Assembly (NCBI GenBank): GCA_032207245.1 | Contig: CM063500.1 | Span: 75,508,425 to 75,572,424, forward strand | From: Pardosa pseudoannulata | Taxonomy: Eukaryota > Arthropoda > Arachnida > Araneae > Lycosidae | DNA length: 64,000 nt | Direction of reading: 5' to 3' | In this document: positions 22,941-35,016 of the stretch, one piece after another | How the letters are laid out: each line of letters opens with the position of its first letter | How positions within the stretch are numbered: the stretch's first letter is position 1 | Notes under the pieces: generated by a model | Databases searched by the model: none | What the model was told of the DNA's origin: nothing | What the model saw: only the letters and a program-made list of their open reading frames with translations | Program-made: the position numbers and the translations under genes

Positions 22941-24451
22941 CACCTCGTTTCCACGAGTCAATTAAACGGACAAGTAAAGTAACTCCGCGCGCGTATAGTT
23001 TTTCTTACTTGACTCATCTATAGCTTGAATGAATGAGTTTACACGTAGTCACGTTTCGAGTCAAGTAACTTGCCTCTAAACAAGAACTATTGCTTATTTT
23101 GATTTCACAGTTTCGCGAAAATATTCTGTAATGATACAAGGAAATTTTATGTAGTTTTGAGAGTATCTAATTAATTCTATTTTCCTTTTTTAAAAAAATT
23201 TGGTATTTATAGAATTTAAATTCAATTTTCACATACTATTTTTGCTTTACTTGAATATTCATTCTCCTGGTGTAAAATGTATACTTTTTATTACGCAGGT
23301 GTTCAATTTAGCAGATGGTGATTTTAACAGATGTTCCGTGTGTGGAATGTTTAGGAAAGAATAAGGCTCATATCATTAAATTTACTGTTTAGAGAGGGAG
23401 AATTTAAAGATATTTAGTAAAGTCAGTAATGCCTTTAGCAGGAAATAATTTTTTCGCAATATTTTCTTGGATGTAAAAGGGAAAATTTTCGGAGAAAGTG
23501 TCCATGTGTTTTAGAATCTTTAGACATTCAAACAAACAACGTTTAAAAAAACAAATAGTAATAATGAGCATGCAATATAAAGCTATGTTTCATTCCGTGT
23601 TTCTATAAATTACATACGCACATTAGAATCATTCTAATATTCCCTTTTTTTAAAACTAAATTTTATGATAAATTATGTAATATCTTAATATTTATCACTG
23701 TTTCTGTATTTTAATTCTTCTAACAGTTAAAAATAAGTAATATTTCATTTTATATTATTTTATGCATCTGTTCAGCGGATAAAATGCCAGCGAAATTTTA
23801 AAAAGTACTTAACTGAAAAAAAAATTCTAAAAACAAAGTAAACATTAAACGTGGTATATCGATCAAATGTTAAAATTTTCAAGCAACTTAATAAAAAAGT
23901 TTGGTAAGCCGAAAAGCAACAAAATTTCTTCCAATTGTAGCTCCTGAAGTTTAATGACACCCCTTAATATAATAAAAAACCTATTACATACAATGTTACT
24001 GTAAGAATAAATTTTATTTGTGATAGAGTTATTTTGTTTTGAATTACCTTAATTATCAGTTGTAGGATTATAGTTTCATCCATTAAGTGGAACTATTTGA
24101 AAGGATGGAAAATTTGTGTTCCATACTTTACCTCTAGTTTAAATCCTAAATTTTTTCATTTTCTAATATCTTTCGCGTACCGAAACAAAAATGAAGTCCA
24201 CGTACTAAAAAAAAAAAAAAAACGACAGCTGCCATTAGCGAAATGATAAATTTACACATTAGTGGCGCCCTATACTTGACTCATTTGAGTCAAGTTACTT
24301 GTCCACCGTGTAGAATTACTTGACTTGCCTCACAACGTGACGCAAATAGCTACTTGACTTGACTAGAACATACGACTCTGAGTCAAGTAGTACTTTCAAG
24401 TTGACTTTACTGACCTACTTGAGCGTCTACTTGACTCGTGTAAACGCCGTG
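22941..24451. mobile_element. PIF/Harbinger-like non-autonomous element
   Basis: 1,511 bp with inverted ends CACCTCGTTTCCACGAGTCA (left) and CACGGCGTTTACACGAGTCA (right, read inwards), flanked by a 3-bp repeat 'tca' (22938-22940 and 24452-24454). Three-base duplications suit PIF/Harbinger. The right 180 bp are packed with 'acttgact/agtcaagt' motifs, including the hairpin CTTGACTC-ATTT-GAGTCAAG at 24275-24294. The interior is AT-rich with no transposase domain. Confidence 0.7.
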
Positions 24452-24639
24452 TCACTGATAAGAAATAAGTAACCATTAAGAGGATGGAAGTATGTCGTTC
24501 CAAAAAAGTTGAAGTAGGAGAATGAAAAGTAAATAGGAAATGCAGGAATAAAACTCGGTATTACTGCCCAGGTTGTGATGGTTAGAAATTTACATCTCAT
24601 GCTTTAAAAAAATTCATCACGCAAAAAATAATTACTAAT

Positions 24640-25535
24640 ATTTATGTACTAGCATACAGTCCATCTTATGACAATAAATAAAATTTTAATTTTCCGTAAT
24701 TGTAAAGTACCCCATGAGACAGGAAAAAAATCTTTTTGTAACTGAGAATTATTTGGTACACGCTCAATAATTTATCTTCATGCTCTTCTACCGATACTGT
24801 GAATGGAGTTTAGAATCACATTGAATTCATTTAGTGAAACCTAGTTGTTCTGTATAAAACAAACGCATAAACGAACAAACTTCTTAATTTCCAAAGATGT
24901 TTAACTTAAACGTTAGATATTTATTATTCCATGAAATAGACTCCTAGACTTATAAAAATAATTTGTTGTTAATACCAGTCATAAAATTTTCATTGCAACA
25001 AAAAACAATGGATGATTAAATTTTAAATTATCACATATGTACCTTATCTATTATTTAAGCTAAATACAAAAGAAATTACTTAATGTCTCATTTCAGTGAT
25101 AAATCGTATCAAATAATGCATACATTTAAATAATTTAAAATAAATAATGATTAAATAAGATGGTTAAAGGAATGACGTCATGAGGCTAGAAAAATAAATT
25201 TTATTTTTACCTATTTATTATATAATCGCCTTCTTTTAACTGGTAAAAAAGGGCTTGGAATAATGGCATTAAACGCTCAAAAAGGGGATGGGGAGGAGTG
25301 GTTATCGAACACTTTAAAAACATTTTTGGCTGCGATATGAAGCATATTTATACCAACTTCTTTTAGAATTGGACCGATAGTTTAGAAGATAAACTTTGAC
25401 CGCTTTGAATTTTGCTAACCCTAACTCATCAAAAATACAATTTTTATGCCTCTATCCATTCCAGGCTCAACCGCTTAAGAAATTCAAGGACTGACGAACA
25501 GATAACTTAGGCTATTATTATATAAGATATATTAT
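24640..25535 (-). mobile_element. R1 unit
   Basis: Separate R1 copy: 'gcatacagtccatcttatga', 'cagtttagaatcacattgaa', 'ggaatgacgtcatgaggcta', 'taactcatcaaaaatacaa' and the border 'gctattattatataaga'. Confidence 0.72.
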
Positions 25536-25807
25536 ACGTAAGTTTAATAAAGTTATCTCATCGTTTAAAACATTTTAAGAATTCTTACTTTATAGCGGAA
25601 AACCAACATTTAGTCAAAATAACATTGATTATTGGATTTTGATAAAAAAAAATTTTAAACCCAAAATGACATCAAAAGTTAAAATTGAAGGCATATATTA
25701 CACATACACAGATTTGTACAATTTTCTTGAATACAAAATATGCACTTTTATGACCCTTTTTCCCGGAATTATGCGATTCAGGAGTTTATGCATTAATGTA
25801 ATGCATA

Positions 25808-26150
25808 ATTATCATTTATGCAATTAATGGTTTGTTTTACTTAAAATAGTTTATTAAAATTCTTAGTAGTCATTTTAGTTTTTGATCCTTGTGGTGTAGA
25901 TATGAGAACACTGCTCGAGAAAATAAAGAATTTAGACCAGATGATGAAAATCACTATGACATTAGTTCACGTGGTTAGGTACCAGCCATATCGGATAACT
26001 CTCGCATCATTTTGACCCTCAGGAAAATTTCATTGCTTCTGAGCATATATCTATCATGTATCTATCATGTGTTTTGCACAGTTAATGCGTTAAGTGCCTC
26101 ATGCGTACGCATATACAGTGGGCTCCAGTTAATGTGATCAGTTTGGGACA
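25808..26150 (+). repeat. Left copy of a duplicated segment before the gap
   Basis: Matches 26510-26840 in the same orientation, including 'aacactgctcgagaaaataa', 'ttagttcacgtggttaggta', 'catgcgtacgcatatacagt' and the first bases of the transposon end. The two copies diverge inside the transposon. The duplication brackets the assembly gap. Confidence 0.8.
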
Positions 26151-26400
26151 CCGTAATTTTGATAAACGATTAATAACAAACGATGAATTAGATATGTGGC
26201 GTTCTGATGTTACCCACATCGAAAAAGCTCCCGTCAAATGCAGATTGACATGGAATGCAAAATTCCCTGCGAACAAGGATAGGGCAGTATATAAGTTGAT
26301 AGCCCCAGCTTTGGAATCAGCGTGCTTAATTAAAAGAACTTTTCTCCAGACTGTTAGTCACTTGCAAGCCGCGAGTGTTATCAATGATGTCTATTGATAT
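26116..26400 (+). mobile_element. pogo/Tigger-like element, left end, cut by the gap
   Basis: Starts CAGTGGGCTCCAGTTAATGT after TA (26114-26115), matching the left end of the element at 26802. Its interior differs and holds an open frame of about 80 codons ending at 26396 (it includes 'DELDMWRSDVTH' and 'FLQTVSHLQAAS') of no recognised family, in GC-richer sequence. The rest lies in the gap. Confidence 0.55.
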
Positions 26401-26500
26401 NNNNNNNNNNNNNNNNNNNNNNNNNNNNNNNNNNNNNNNNNNNNNNNNNNNNNNNNNNNNNNNNNNNNNNNNNNNNNNNNNNNNNNNNNNNNNNNNNNNN
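26401..26500. other. Assembly gap (100 N)
   Basis: Exactly 100 undetermined bases, a conventional placeholder for a gap of unknown size. It falls between two similar segments, where assemblers often fail or join haplotypes. Confidence 0.99.
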
Positions 26501-26509
26501 CGGGTTAAA

Positions 26510-26801
26510 CATCATTTATGTAATTCCTGTTTCGTTTGTTTTACTTAGATTTTATTTAAATTATCAGTAGTCGTAATTTAGTTTCTGATCCGTGAGGTGT
26601 AGATATGTGAACACTGCTCGAGAAAATAAAAAATTTAGACCAGAGGACGTTAGTTCACGTGGTTAGGTAACAGCCATATCAAATTACTCTTTAATCATTT
26701 TGCTCCCGAGAAAAATTGCTTTGCTTTACTTTTGAGCAGATATCTATCTATCATTTACTTTTCACAGTTAATGCGTTAAATGCCTCATGCGTACGCATAT
26801 A
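26510..26801 (+). repeat. Right copy of the duplicated segment
   Basis: Counterpart of 25808-26115, ending at the same transposon insertion point ('gtacgcatata'). Confidence 0.8.
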
Positions 26802-27061
26802 CAGTGGGCCCCGCTTAATGTGATCAGTTTGGGATGATTTTGATAACAATAACCGATTTATAACAATAAACGATATACAAATTTAGATAAATTTACCCCC
26901 CTTTAAATTCACACATACTGCATTTCAAAATAAAATGAAAAATTTCATACTTATATTTATGTACTGTATTATCCTTTAAGACATAATTGTTTACATAATT
27001 AAAATAGTTTATCAATTTTTGACTGTCTACAATTCTTTCTCAGAAGCTCATTAATAAATAG

Positions 27062-27756
27062 CAGGGCTTCGAACCGGAACTGAACCGAAAACCGGAAAAA
27101 ACCGTTATTTTGGTCGGAACGAAAAACGGAACTGAACCGAAAAAAATATCGGTTTATTTCGGTTCGATATATCTTTCAGTCATTTTGTTACTGTTACCAA
27201 CTTATCAATATTTTCTAATTTAACGTCAACTTTATAATTACATATCCGCACTTGTATAAGATTGCAATGGTGGTTTTGGCAGCTCCAGCTACACAAGTTG
27301 GTGTTGAAATTTATTCTCCGAGACAACAGAAGTAATCTCAGTGAAACCACGTTAGAAGATATATTAATAATTAGAGGCAATTTTCATATGTTAAATAAAT
27401 AATATATTTTTTACATAATTATTGCAAGGCCAAGTGCACGATGTGAGAGTCAAACGACGAATGTGGGTAATCATGAACCTAGTTGTCAAATGCGATTTTG
27501 ATAATGGATAACAATGCCAATGCTCGCCGCTCTTATCGTACCTGCTGTTTGTATCAATTCACATAGTGTACCAATTAAAAAAAGAATTAAATCTTCTAAA
27601 TTTTGATAGAATTACATTTTTTGTTTATGATAGAATTATATTTTTAGTACAAATAAGAATACATAAAATGAAATTATTCATTTGGAACTGAAACGAAAAC
27701 AGTTATTTTTGGCGGAGCGAAAACCGGAACAGAAAAAATTACGGTTCGAAGCCCTG
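27062..27756 (+). mobile_element. hAT-type MITE with perfect 8-bp TSD
   Basis: 695 bp with 15-bp identical inverted ends CAGGGCTTCGAACCG and an exact 8-bp duplication 'ataaatag' (27054-27061 and 27757-27764). The subterminal parts repeat 'ggaactgaaccgaaa'. No transposase frame, so it is non-autonomous. A fragment of the family is at 1560-1692. Confidence 0.9.
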
Positions 27757-28127
27757 ATAAATAGTTCGTAATCATAATGTTTTTTAAAGTAATCGGAGCT
27801 GTGTTGTACTCCACGTTTTAACACTTTCAATGCAGTTTAGCAGCTGAGAAATGTAACTGGCTTGACTCATATTTGGCAACCTGTCATAACGATTTAGAAT
27901 TTCGATATTTAGTTTTAATATTAAATCATTTCAATTTCTGGCTTCCATATCGACAAACTGCATGTGAGCGAGCAAGGCATAAAATGTTAATACACTTTCT
28001 CAGTTCCGAATAGAATGTTGCCTTCTGTTTATCTGACAACTATTAACCACCGCAGGGTTTGGGTATTTCTGAAAAATTCCAGGAACGTGCAATTCCTTAC
28101 TAGTTTCTTTTTTCTCCTTTTCCCTAG

Positions 28128-28235
28128 GTGGAAGAGGGAGAATTCTCCGAAATTAAAACACGAACGAAGGGAAGGAAAAGAAAAGAATGGGTTCCTTCTG
28201 AATACACTGTGAATATTCCTTTGCCAGTTAAATGA
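28128..28235 (+). CDS. Exon-like terminal reading frame, 35 codons
   Basis: An open frame begins right after a very strong acceptor ('tttctccttttccctag', AG at 28126-28127) and ends with TGA at 28233-28235. It encodes a charged segment (EIKTRTKGRKRKEWVP) and then a hydrophobic tail ending LPVK. It lies within the borders of the Tigger-like element, so it may be a last exon of the element's former transposase or of something captured by it. I do not recognise the sequence; it is too short to assign. Confidence 0.3.
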   Translation: MEEGEFSEIKTRTKGRKRKEWVPSEYTVNIPLPVK

Positions 28236-28384
28236 GGTTCGAAAACTGATAACATTAATTGATGTAGCGATCCCATAAAGATAATTTTAACATACAAATG
28301 AATAGAGAAAATTGGGACCAAGCGATTTTGATAACAAGCGATTGATAACGTTAACCGCGATCACATTAAGTGGGGTGCGCTGTA

Positions 28385-28912
28385 CAACTTATACTTTAGA
28401 TGCTATATAGGAGAATGTGCTTAAATGACAAACATAAAATGACTAATAAATACACAACAGGTCGGTGGATGTATAAGATCAAGACATTTAAAGCATTGAC
28501 TGCGCAGGACGTATATATACGCCAGCGACAGGTAAGGGATTAAAAATATGTATTTAAAATACTCAATTATAAATCTGAATTTACTTACCTAAAGAGGAAT
28601 CAAACTTCAGGAACTTCAAATTCTCTGCGATAATAACCAGAACGATGAATGTATCAAACCTTTGCTTTTAAAAATCTCCATAACATTCAACATGGAAAAC
28701 AGAAAAAATTAAGAGTATCAAATATAAATTATTTGAAATATCTATATTTTAATAGAATAAATATATGTGCATATATCTCTATATTTAAATAGAATGGAAG
28801 AACTCTTTGGGGGACAACTGAAAATACCAAACTAAGTTTAAACAGATTTTTATAGAATTTTATTAGTATATCCTTGAGTATTAACACACATAAAAATAGA
28901 AATTTCTATTAA
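28385..28912. other. No gene seen
   Basis: AT-rich. A minus-strand donor-like 'GGTAAGTAA' (28583-28589) follows a possible 36-nt exon (28589-28624, acceptor 'attatcgcag'), open in one frame only. This is too little to call. Confidence 0.3.
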
Positions 28913-29469
28913 TACATCGTGTGCGGATACAATTCGCAGCGGAATTGTACCGGGAGCGGGCGTAAATTTAGTTATTCAGTTAAATCTCAATAGATCGAAA
29001 ATTAAATTTTTAACCAACTTTTCGTATTTTATATTGAAACATAAACAAATATATAAACAAATATATAAACAAATATATAAATATCTACAATAAGATTTTT
29101 GTAATTAAAAAATACATTTTTAGTTGATAAATTTATAACAGTATCGTAAATATGAAAAATTAAAATAGAAATAGTATATAATTTAAATTTTTTCGAATTA
29201 TAATATATATATATGAATATTTTTTCATTATAAAACAATGAAAAGAGCAATCATAAAACTAATAATGTAAAAACTAGTTTTAATTTGTCTAAATTTTTCC
29301 AGAATCTATGTAGTAGACAAGAACATTCGGCTTTGTTTTACTATATATACCGTTATTTTTATACCCACAAACAAATCATGTTACACTAACCTTACCGCAC
29401 TAGTACGTGTCTCCTGCTCAAGTATGAATTTTCAGAAAATGTACTAGTAAATGTCCCGCATACAAGTTG
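28913..29469 (-). mobile_element. piggyBac-like MITE, copy 4
   Basis: 557 bp between TTAA at 28909-28912 and TTAA at 29470-29473, with a decayed left end ('tacatcgtgtgcgg') and right end 'atgtcccgcatacaagttg'. It has the same orientation as copies 2 and 3. A short tandem of 'aaacaaatatat' units near 29042-29075 is private to this copy. Confidence 0.85.
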
Positions 29470-29554
29470 TTAAAAAACATTAAATAAGATTCATCCGTGT
29501 CATGATATGAAAAGTTATTTCCACAATTCATTACATGTTTACATCCATAGTGGT

Positions 29555-29731
29555 CCGAACGGTGGCCGATTGGTTAGTGTGCTAGCCTTCGGTACAGGAG
29601 TTCATGGGTTCAAATCCCACTGTGGCATGGATGTTCGTAGCCGTTCGGAATCGGCTTTCAGCTGTAGGTCCCAGTCTCATTAGCCCTCGTGTTGCAAAAA
29701 AGTAGACCGTAGCACTCCAAACCAAACCATA
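29555..29731 (+). mobile_element. tRNA-derived SINE with 9-bp TSD
   Basis: A full 177-bp sense copy: tRNA-like head 'tggccgattggttagtgtgc' (box A region) and 'gggttcaaatccc' (box B), body 'ggtcccagtctcattagccc', tail 'ctccaaaccaaacc'. It is flanked by 'catagtggt' at 29546-29554 and 29732-29740. Pol III promoter boxes look usable, but activity cannot be judged. Confidence 0.9.
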
Positions 29732-29740
29732 CATAGTGGT

Positions 29741-30179
29741 GAATACGACGTAAATATTCCAAGTAGTAAGTCCAAGTAATAAGTCCAAGCAGACCATACT
29801 GGTCCGATTTCTTGATGAAATTTTTTTCCGTTTACATTTGGTGTTTGTTTACAAGAGTTACACTATGAGTATTATTTACGTTTTATTAAAAAATATTATT
29901 CGCATTTATTAAGAAATGGCAATATTAACCTTATTCATTAAACGCTTGCATGCATGGCGGTGAATGTGCGATTAAATAGTGATGTAGATAGTATTAACAG
30001 GACGGTGTACAAAACATGAGTTCCGACTCTTTTAGAATGTGACATCGCAACTGTATACTATAATTATATAAGGGTAAAATTCGTATTCAGCATTGTAGAA
30101 CAGAAATAAAGGAAAACATTTGAAAAATACTGCAGATAAAATTAAAACTATACATAATTCCAATTGCAAATTAATTTTC
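29741..30179. other. No gene seen
   Basis: No repeat family or coding signal recognised between the SINE and the satellite edge. Confidence 0.35.
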
Positions 30180-31151
30180 AACTACCGATTTAGATGACTT
30201 CAGCCTAGAAAAGTAGTTCAGCTGCATTAAACAAGGCAAATTAACGTTAAATGTAAGTGCATTTAACATGAATACATCCATATTTAGATAAACGTGCATT
30301 GAATTTGTCATCAGGTAAAGCAAAGAAACAGTGTGTAAAAAAAGAAATTGAAAAATTTCAACTTTTTTACTCTGTTTTATATTGTCTGGAAGATTAATTG
30401 CTCTGCAGCTGAACAAACTTTTTGTTTCCAACTTGACATTGCAACAGTCTTCTAGTAATACAGCGTGATATAAAATGATAGTTACTGGAGATTAAAATTA
30501 TTTAATTACACCTGTACATGTGTTACAGAAAATTACATTTCTAGTATAGATTTCCTCGAAATTACAAGTAAGTCCAGTCATAATGCATGGACAGCAATAC
30601 CACAGGCCTAACATTTAATGTGGGTGCAATAAAGTATGACGTTACAAATTTAATTAATAGTAACTGCATTGCACTGTCATCTATTAATCTGGGTGACATT
30701 AAATAAAATTGTTTAAAGTGTAAAAATTACTTAAATTAATGAAAAAGTACAGATTTACATTTGAAGTATAGATTTGCTTGAAATAGGCAGAAAGACCAGT
30801 TGAAAAGCATTAAAAGAAATACAACTATCCATAATTTATTGTCGGGGCAGACTATGAGCGCAAAATTTTAGAATCCGGAATTGCAACTCTCGTAGAGTAA
30901 TACAGGTAAAAAATGCAGTAATATATTTAAATACACTAACATGTATGTAAAATTACGACATTTCGTGTATAAATTTGCTTAATTTGGCAGAAGAGCAGTT
31001 GTAATACATGGAAGCCAATATGACTACCTTAACATTTAATGTGGTTGCACTGAGTATCAGCACACATATTTTTAGAATAATCTCGCATTACAACTGTCTT
31101 CTATTAACATGACAAAAATAACAAAAACTGCAGTGTAAAATATTAAATACT
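30180..31151 (+). repeat. Decayed left edge of the satellite
   Basis: Several diverged monomers can be recognised by recurring blocks such as 'cctaacatttaatgtgggtg', 'gacattaaataaaat' and 'gaaattacatttctagtata', with similarity to the core rising toward the right. Confidence 0.6.
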
Positions 31152-34100
31152 ACCGGCACAGACATAGGAAATTACATTTCCAGTGTCCGAGCTTGAAATT
31201 TGCCGGAAAAACGAGCTGCAATGCAAATGTCAATACGACTGCCCTAACATTTAATGTGTGTGCACTGACCATGAGTACACATATTTTTAGAAAAATCTGG
31301 CATAGCAACTGTCTTCTATTAATACAGGTGACAAAAATAACAATTACTGCAGTGTAAAAATATTGAAAATACCGGCACAGATAGGAAAAAATTATGGCAT
31401 TCCATTGAATAGCTTGAATTTGCCGGGAAAACGAGCTGCAATGCACGAATGTCAATACGACTGCCCTAACATTTAATGTGGGTGCACTGACTATGAGCAC
31501 ACATATTTTTAGAAAAATCTGGCATTGCAACTGTCTTCTATTAATACAGGGTGACAAAAATAATAGTTACTGCAGTGTAAATGAAATATACCGGCACAGA
31601 CATAGGAAATTTTGGCATTTCCAGTATCTGTTGGCTTGAATTTGCCGGGAAAACGAGCTGCAATGCACGAATGTCAATACGACTGCCCTAACATTTAATG
31701 TGGGTGCACTGACTATGAGCACACATATTTTTAGAAAAATCTGGCATTGCAACTGTCTTCTATTAATACAGGGTGACAAAAATAATAGTTACTGCAGTGT
31801 AAAAATATTCAAATATACCAGCACAGGCGTTATAGGAAATAACATTTCCAATATGTGTTGGCTTGAATTTGCCGGGAAAACGAGCTGCAATGCACGAATG
31901 TCAATACGACTGCCCTAACATTTAATGTGGGTGCACTGACTATGAGCACACATATTTTTAGAAAAATCTGGCATTGCAACTGTCTTCTATTAATACAGGT
32001 CAACAAAAATAACAATTACTGCAGTGTAAAAATATTGAAATATACCAGCACAGGCGTTATAGGAAATAACATTTCCAATATGTGTTGGCTTGAATTTGCC
32101 GGGAAAACGAGCTGCAATGCACGAATGTCAATACGACTGCCCTAACATTTAATGTGGGTGCACTGACTATGAGCACACATATTTTTAGAAAAATCTGGCA
32201 TTGCAACTGTCTTCTATTAATACAGGTCGACAAAAATAACCATTACTGCAGTGTAAAAATATTAAAATATACCGGCACAGACATTATAGGAAATTATGGC
32301 ATTTCCAGTATCCGTTAGCTTGAATTTGCCGGGAAAACGAGCTGCAATGCACGAATGTCAATACGACTGCCCTAACATTTAATGTGGGTGCACTGACTAT
32401 GAGCACACATTTTTAGAAAAATCTGGCATTGCAACTGTCTTCTATTAATACAGGTCGACAAAAAATAACAATTACTGCAGTGTAAAAATATTGAAATATA
32501 CCGGCACAGACATTATAGGAAATTAAGGCATTTCCAATATGTGTTGGCTTGAATTTGCCGGGAAAACGAGGTGCAATGCACGAATGTCAATACGACTGCC
32601 CTAAAATTTAATGTGGTGCACTGACTATGAGCACATATTTTTAGAAAAATCTGGCATTGCAACTGTCTTCTATAAATACAGGTCGACAAAAATAACAATT
32701 ACTGCAGTGTAGAAATATTGAAAAGTACCGGCACAGACATTATAGGAAATTATGGCATTTCCAGTATCCGTTAGCTTGAATTTGCCGGGAAAACGAGCTG
32801 CAATGCACGAATGTCAATACGACTGCCCTAACATTTAATGTGGGTGCACTGACTATGAGCACACATATTTTTAGAAAAATCTGGCATTGCAACTGTCTTC
32901 TATTAATACAGGTCGACAAAAATAACCATTACTGCAGTGTAGAAATATTGAAATATACCGGCACAGACATTATAGGAAATTAAGGCATTTCCAGTGTCCG
33001 TTAGCTTGAATTTGCCGGGAAAACGAGCTGCATTGCACTAATGTCAATACGACTGCCCTAACATTTAATGTGGGTGCACTGACTATGAGCACACATATTT
33101 TTAGAAAAATCTGGCATTGCAACTGTCTTTTATTAATAGAGGTCGACAAAAAATAACAATTACTGCAGTGTAAAAATATTGAAATATACCGGCACAGACA
33201 TTATAGGAAATTAAGGCATTTCCAGTGTCCGTTAGCTTGAATTTGCCGGGAAAACGAGCTGCAATGCACGAATGTCAATACGACTGCCCTAACATTTAAT
33301 GTGGGTGCACTGACTATGAGCACACATATTTTTAGAAAAATCTGGCATTGCAACTGTCTTCTATTAATACAGGTCGACAAAAAAATAATTACTGCAGTGT
33401 AAATGAAATATACCGGCACAGACATTATAGGAAATTTTGGCATTTCCAGTATCTGTTAGCTTGAATTTGCCGGGAAAACGAGCTGCAATGCACGAATGTC
33501 AATACGACTGCCCTAACATTTAATGTGGGTGCACTGACTATGAGCACACATATTTTTAGAAAAATCTGGCATTGCAACTGTCTTCTATAAATACAGGTCG
33601 AGAAAAATAACAATTACTGCAGTGTAGAAATATTGAAAAGTACCGGCACAGACATTATAGGAAATTATGGCATTTCCAGTATCCGTTAGCTTGAATTTGC
33701 CGGGAAAACGAGCTGCAATGCACGAATGTCAATACGACTGCCCTAACATTTAATGTGGGTGCACTGACTATGAGCACACATATTTTTAGAAAAATCTGGC
33801 ATTGCAACTGTCTTCTATTAATACAGGTCGACAAAAAATAACAATTACTGCAGTGTAAAAATATTGAAATATACCGGCACAGACATTATAGGAAATTAAG
33901 GCATTTCCAGTGTCCGTTAGCTTGAATTTGCCGGGAAAACGAGCTGCAATGCACGAATGTCAATACGACTGCCCTAACATTTAATGAAGGTGTACCGACT
34001 ATGAGCACACAATTTTAGAAAACTCTGGCATTGCAACTGTCTTCTATTAATAGAGGTCGACAAAAATAACCATTACTGCAGTGTAGAAATATTAAAAACT

Positions 34101-35016
34101 ACCGGCACAGACATTATAGGAAATTATGGCATTCCCAGTATCCGTTAGCTTGAATTTGCCGGGAAAACGAGGTGCAATGCACGAATGTCAATACGACTGC
34201 CCTAACATTTAATGTGGGTGCACTGACTATGAGCACACATATTTTTAGAAAAATCTGGCATTGCAACTGTCTTCTATTAATAGAGGTCGACAAAAATAAC
34301 AATTACTGCAGTGTAGAAATATTAAAAACTACCGGCACAGACATTATAGGAAATTATGGCATTTCCAGTATCCGTTAGCTTGAATTTGCCGGGAAAACGA
34401 GCTGCAATGCACGAATGTCAATACGACTGCCCTAACATTTAATGTGGGTGCACTGACTATGAGCACACATATTTTTAGAAAAATCTGGCATTGCAACTGT
34501 CTTCTATTAATACAGGTCGACAAAAATAACAATTACTGCAGTGTAAAATATTGAAAATATACCGGCACAGACATTATAGGAAATTATGGCATTTCCAGTA
34601 TCCGTTAGCTTGAATTTGCCGGGAAAACGAGCTGCAATGCACGAATGTCAATACGACTGCCCTAACATTTAATGTGGGTGCACTGACTATGAGCACACAT
34701 ATTTTTAGAAAAATCTGGCATTGCAACTGTCTTCTATTAATACAGGTCGACAAAAATAACAATTACTGCAGTGTAGAAATATTGAAAACTACCGGCACAG
34801 ACATTATAGGAAATTATGGCATTTCCAGTGTCCGTTAGCTTGAATTTGCCGGGAAAGCGAGCTGCAATGCACGAATGTCAATACGACTGCCCTAACATTT
34901 AATGTGGGTGCACTGACTATAAGCACACATATTTTTAGAAAAATCTGGCATTGCAACTGCCTTCTAGTAATACACTGTGGCTAAAATTTACTCTGCAGTT
35001 TAAGATATTTACTTAC
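31152..35016 (+). repeat. Tandem satellite, 17 homogeneous monomers of about 228 bp
   Basis: Monomer starts ('accggcacagacatta') fall at 31152, 31371, 31590, 31817, 32044, 32271, 32500, 32727, 32957, 33188, 33412, 33642, 33873, 34101, 34331, 34561 and 34791, giving periods of 219-231 bp, mostly 227-231. Each unit has the same landmarks: 'gaatttgccgggaaaacgag', 'gtcaatacgactgccctaac', 'gagcacacatatttttagaa' and 'tctggcattgcaactgtctt'. Minus-strand frames of about 62 codons recur in each unit because the repeat recurs; they are not genes. Two 219-bp periods (73 codons) let one frame run through two units. Confidence 0.97.

Larger units (their letters stand above)
26802..28382 (+). mobile_element. 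pogo/Tigger-like element with TA target, split by a hAT MITE
   Basis: 1,581 bp flanked by TA (26800-26801 and 28383-28384). Ends are CAGTGGGCCCCGCTTAATGT on the left and, read inwards, CAGCGCACCCCACTTAATGT on the right, followed by inner motifs 'tttgataacaa' at both ends. TA targets and CAG ends fit the pogo/Tigger branch of Tc1/mariner. No transposase domain survives. A hAT MITE is inserted at 27062-27756. Confidence 0.72.

Noticed and set aside
26101..26397. 98-codon frame as an intact gene
   Set aside because: Its apparent start lies inside a transposon end and the region runs into an assembly gap; only an unassigned internal open stretch is supportable.
31150..34762. Repeated minus-strand frames of about 60-135 codons with the same peptide
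   Set aside because: They are one satellite monomer read again and again; the common 227-231 bp period shifts the frame and no start, splice or domain logic supports a gene.
31152..35016. CRISPR-like array
   Set aside because: Units are 219-231 bp and continuous, with no short repeat and unique spacer alternation, and the genome is eukaryotic.
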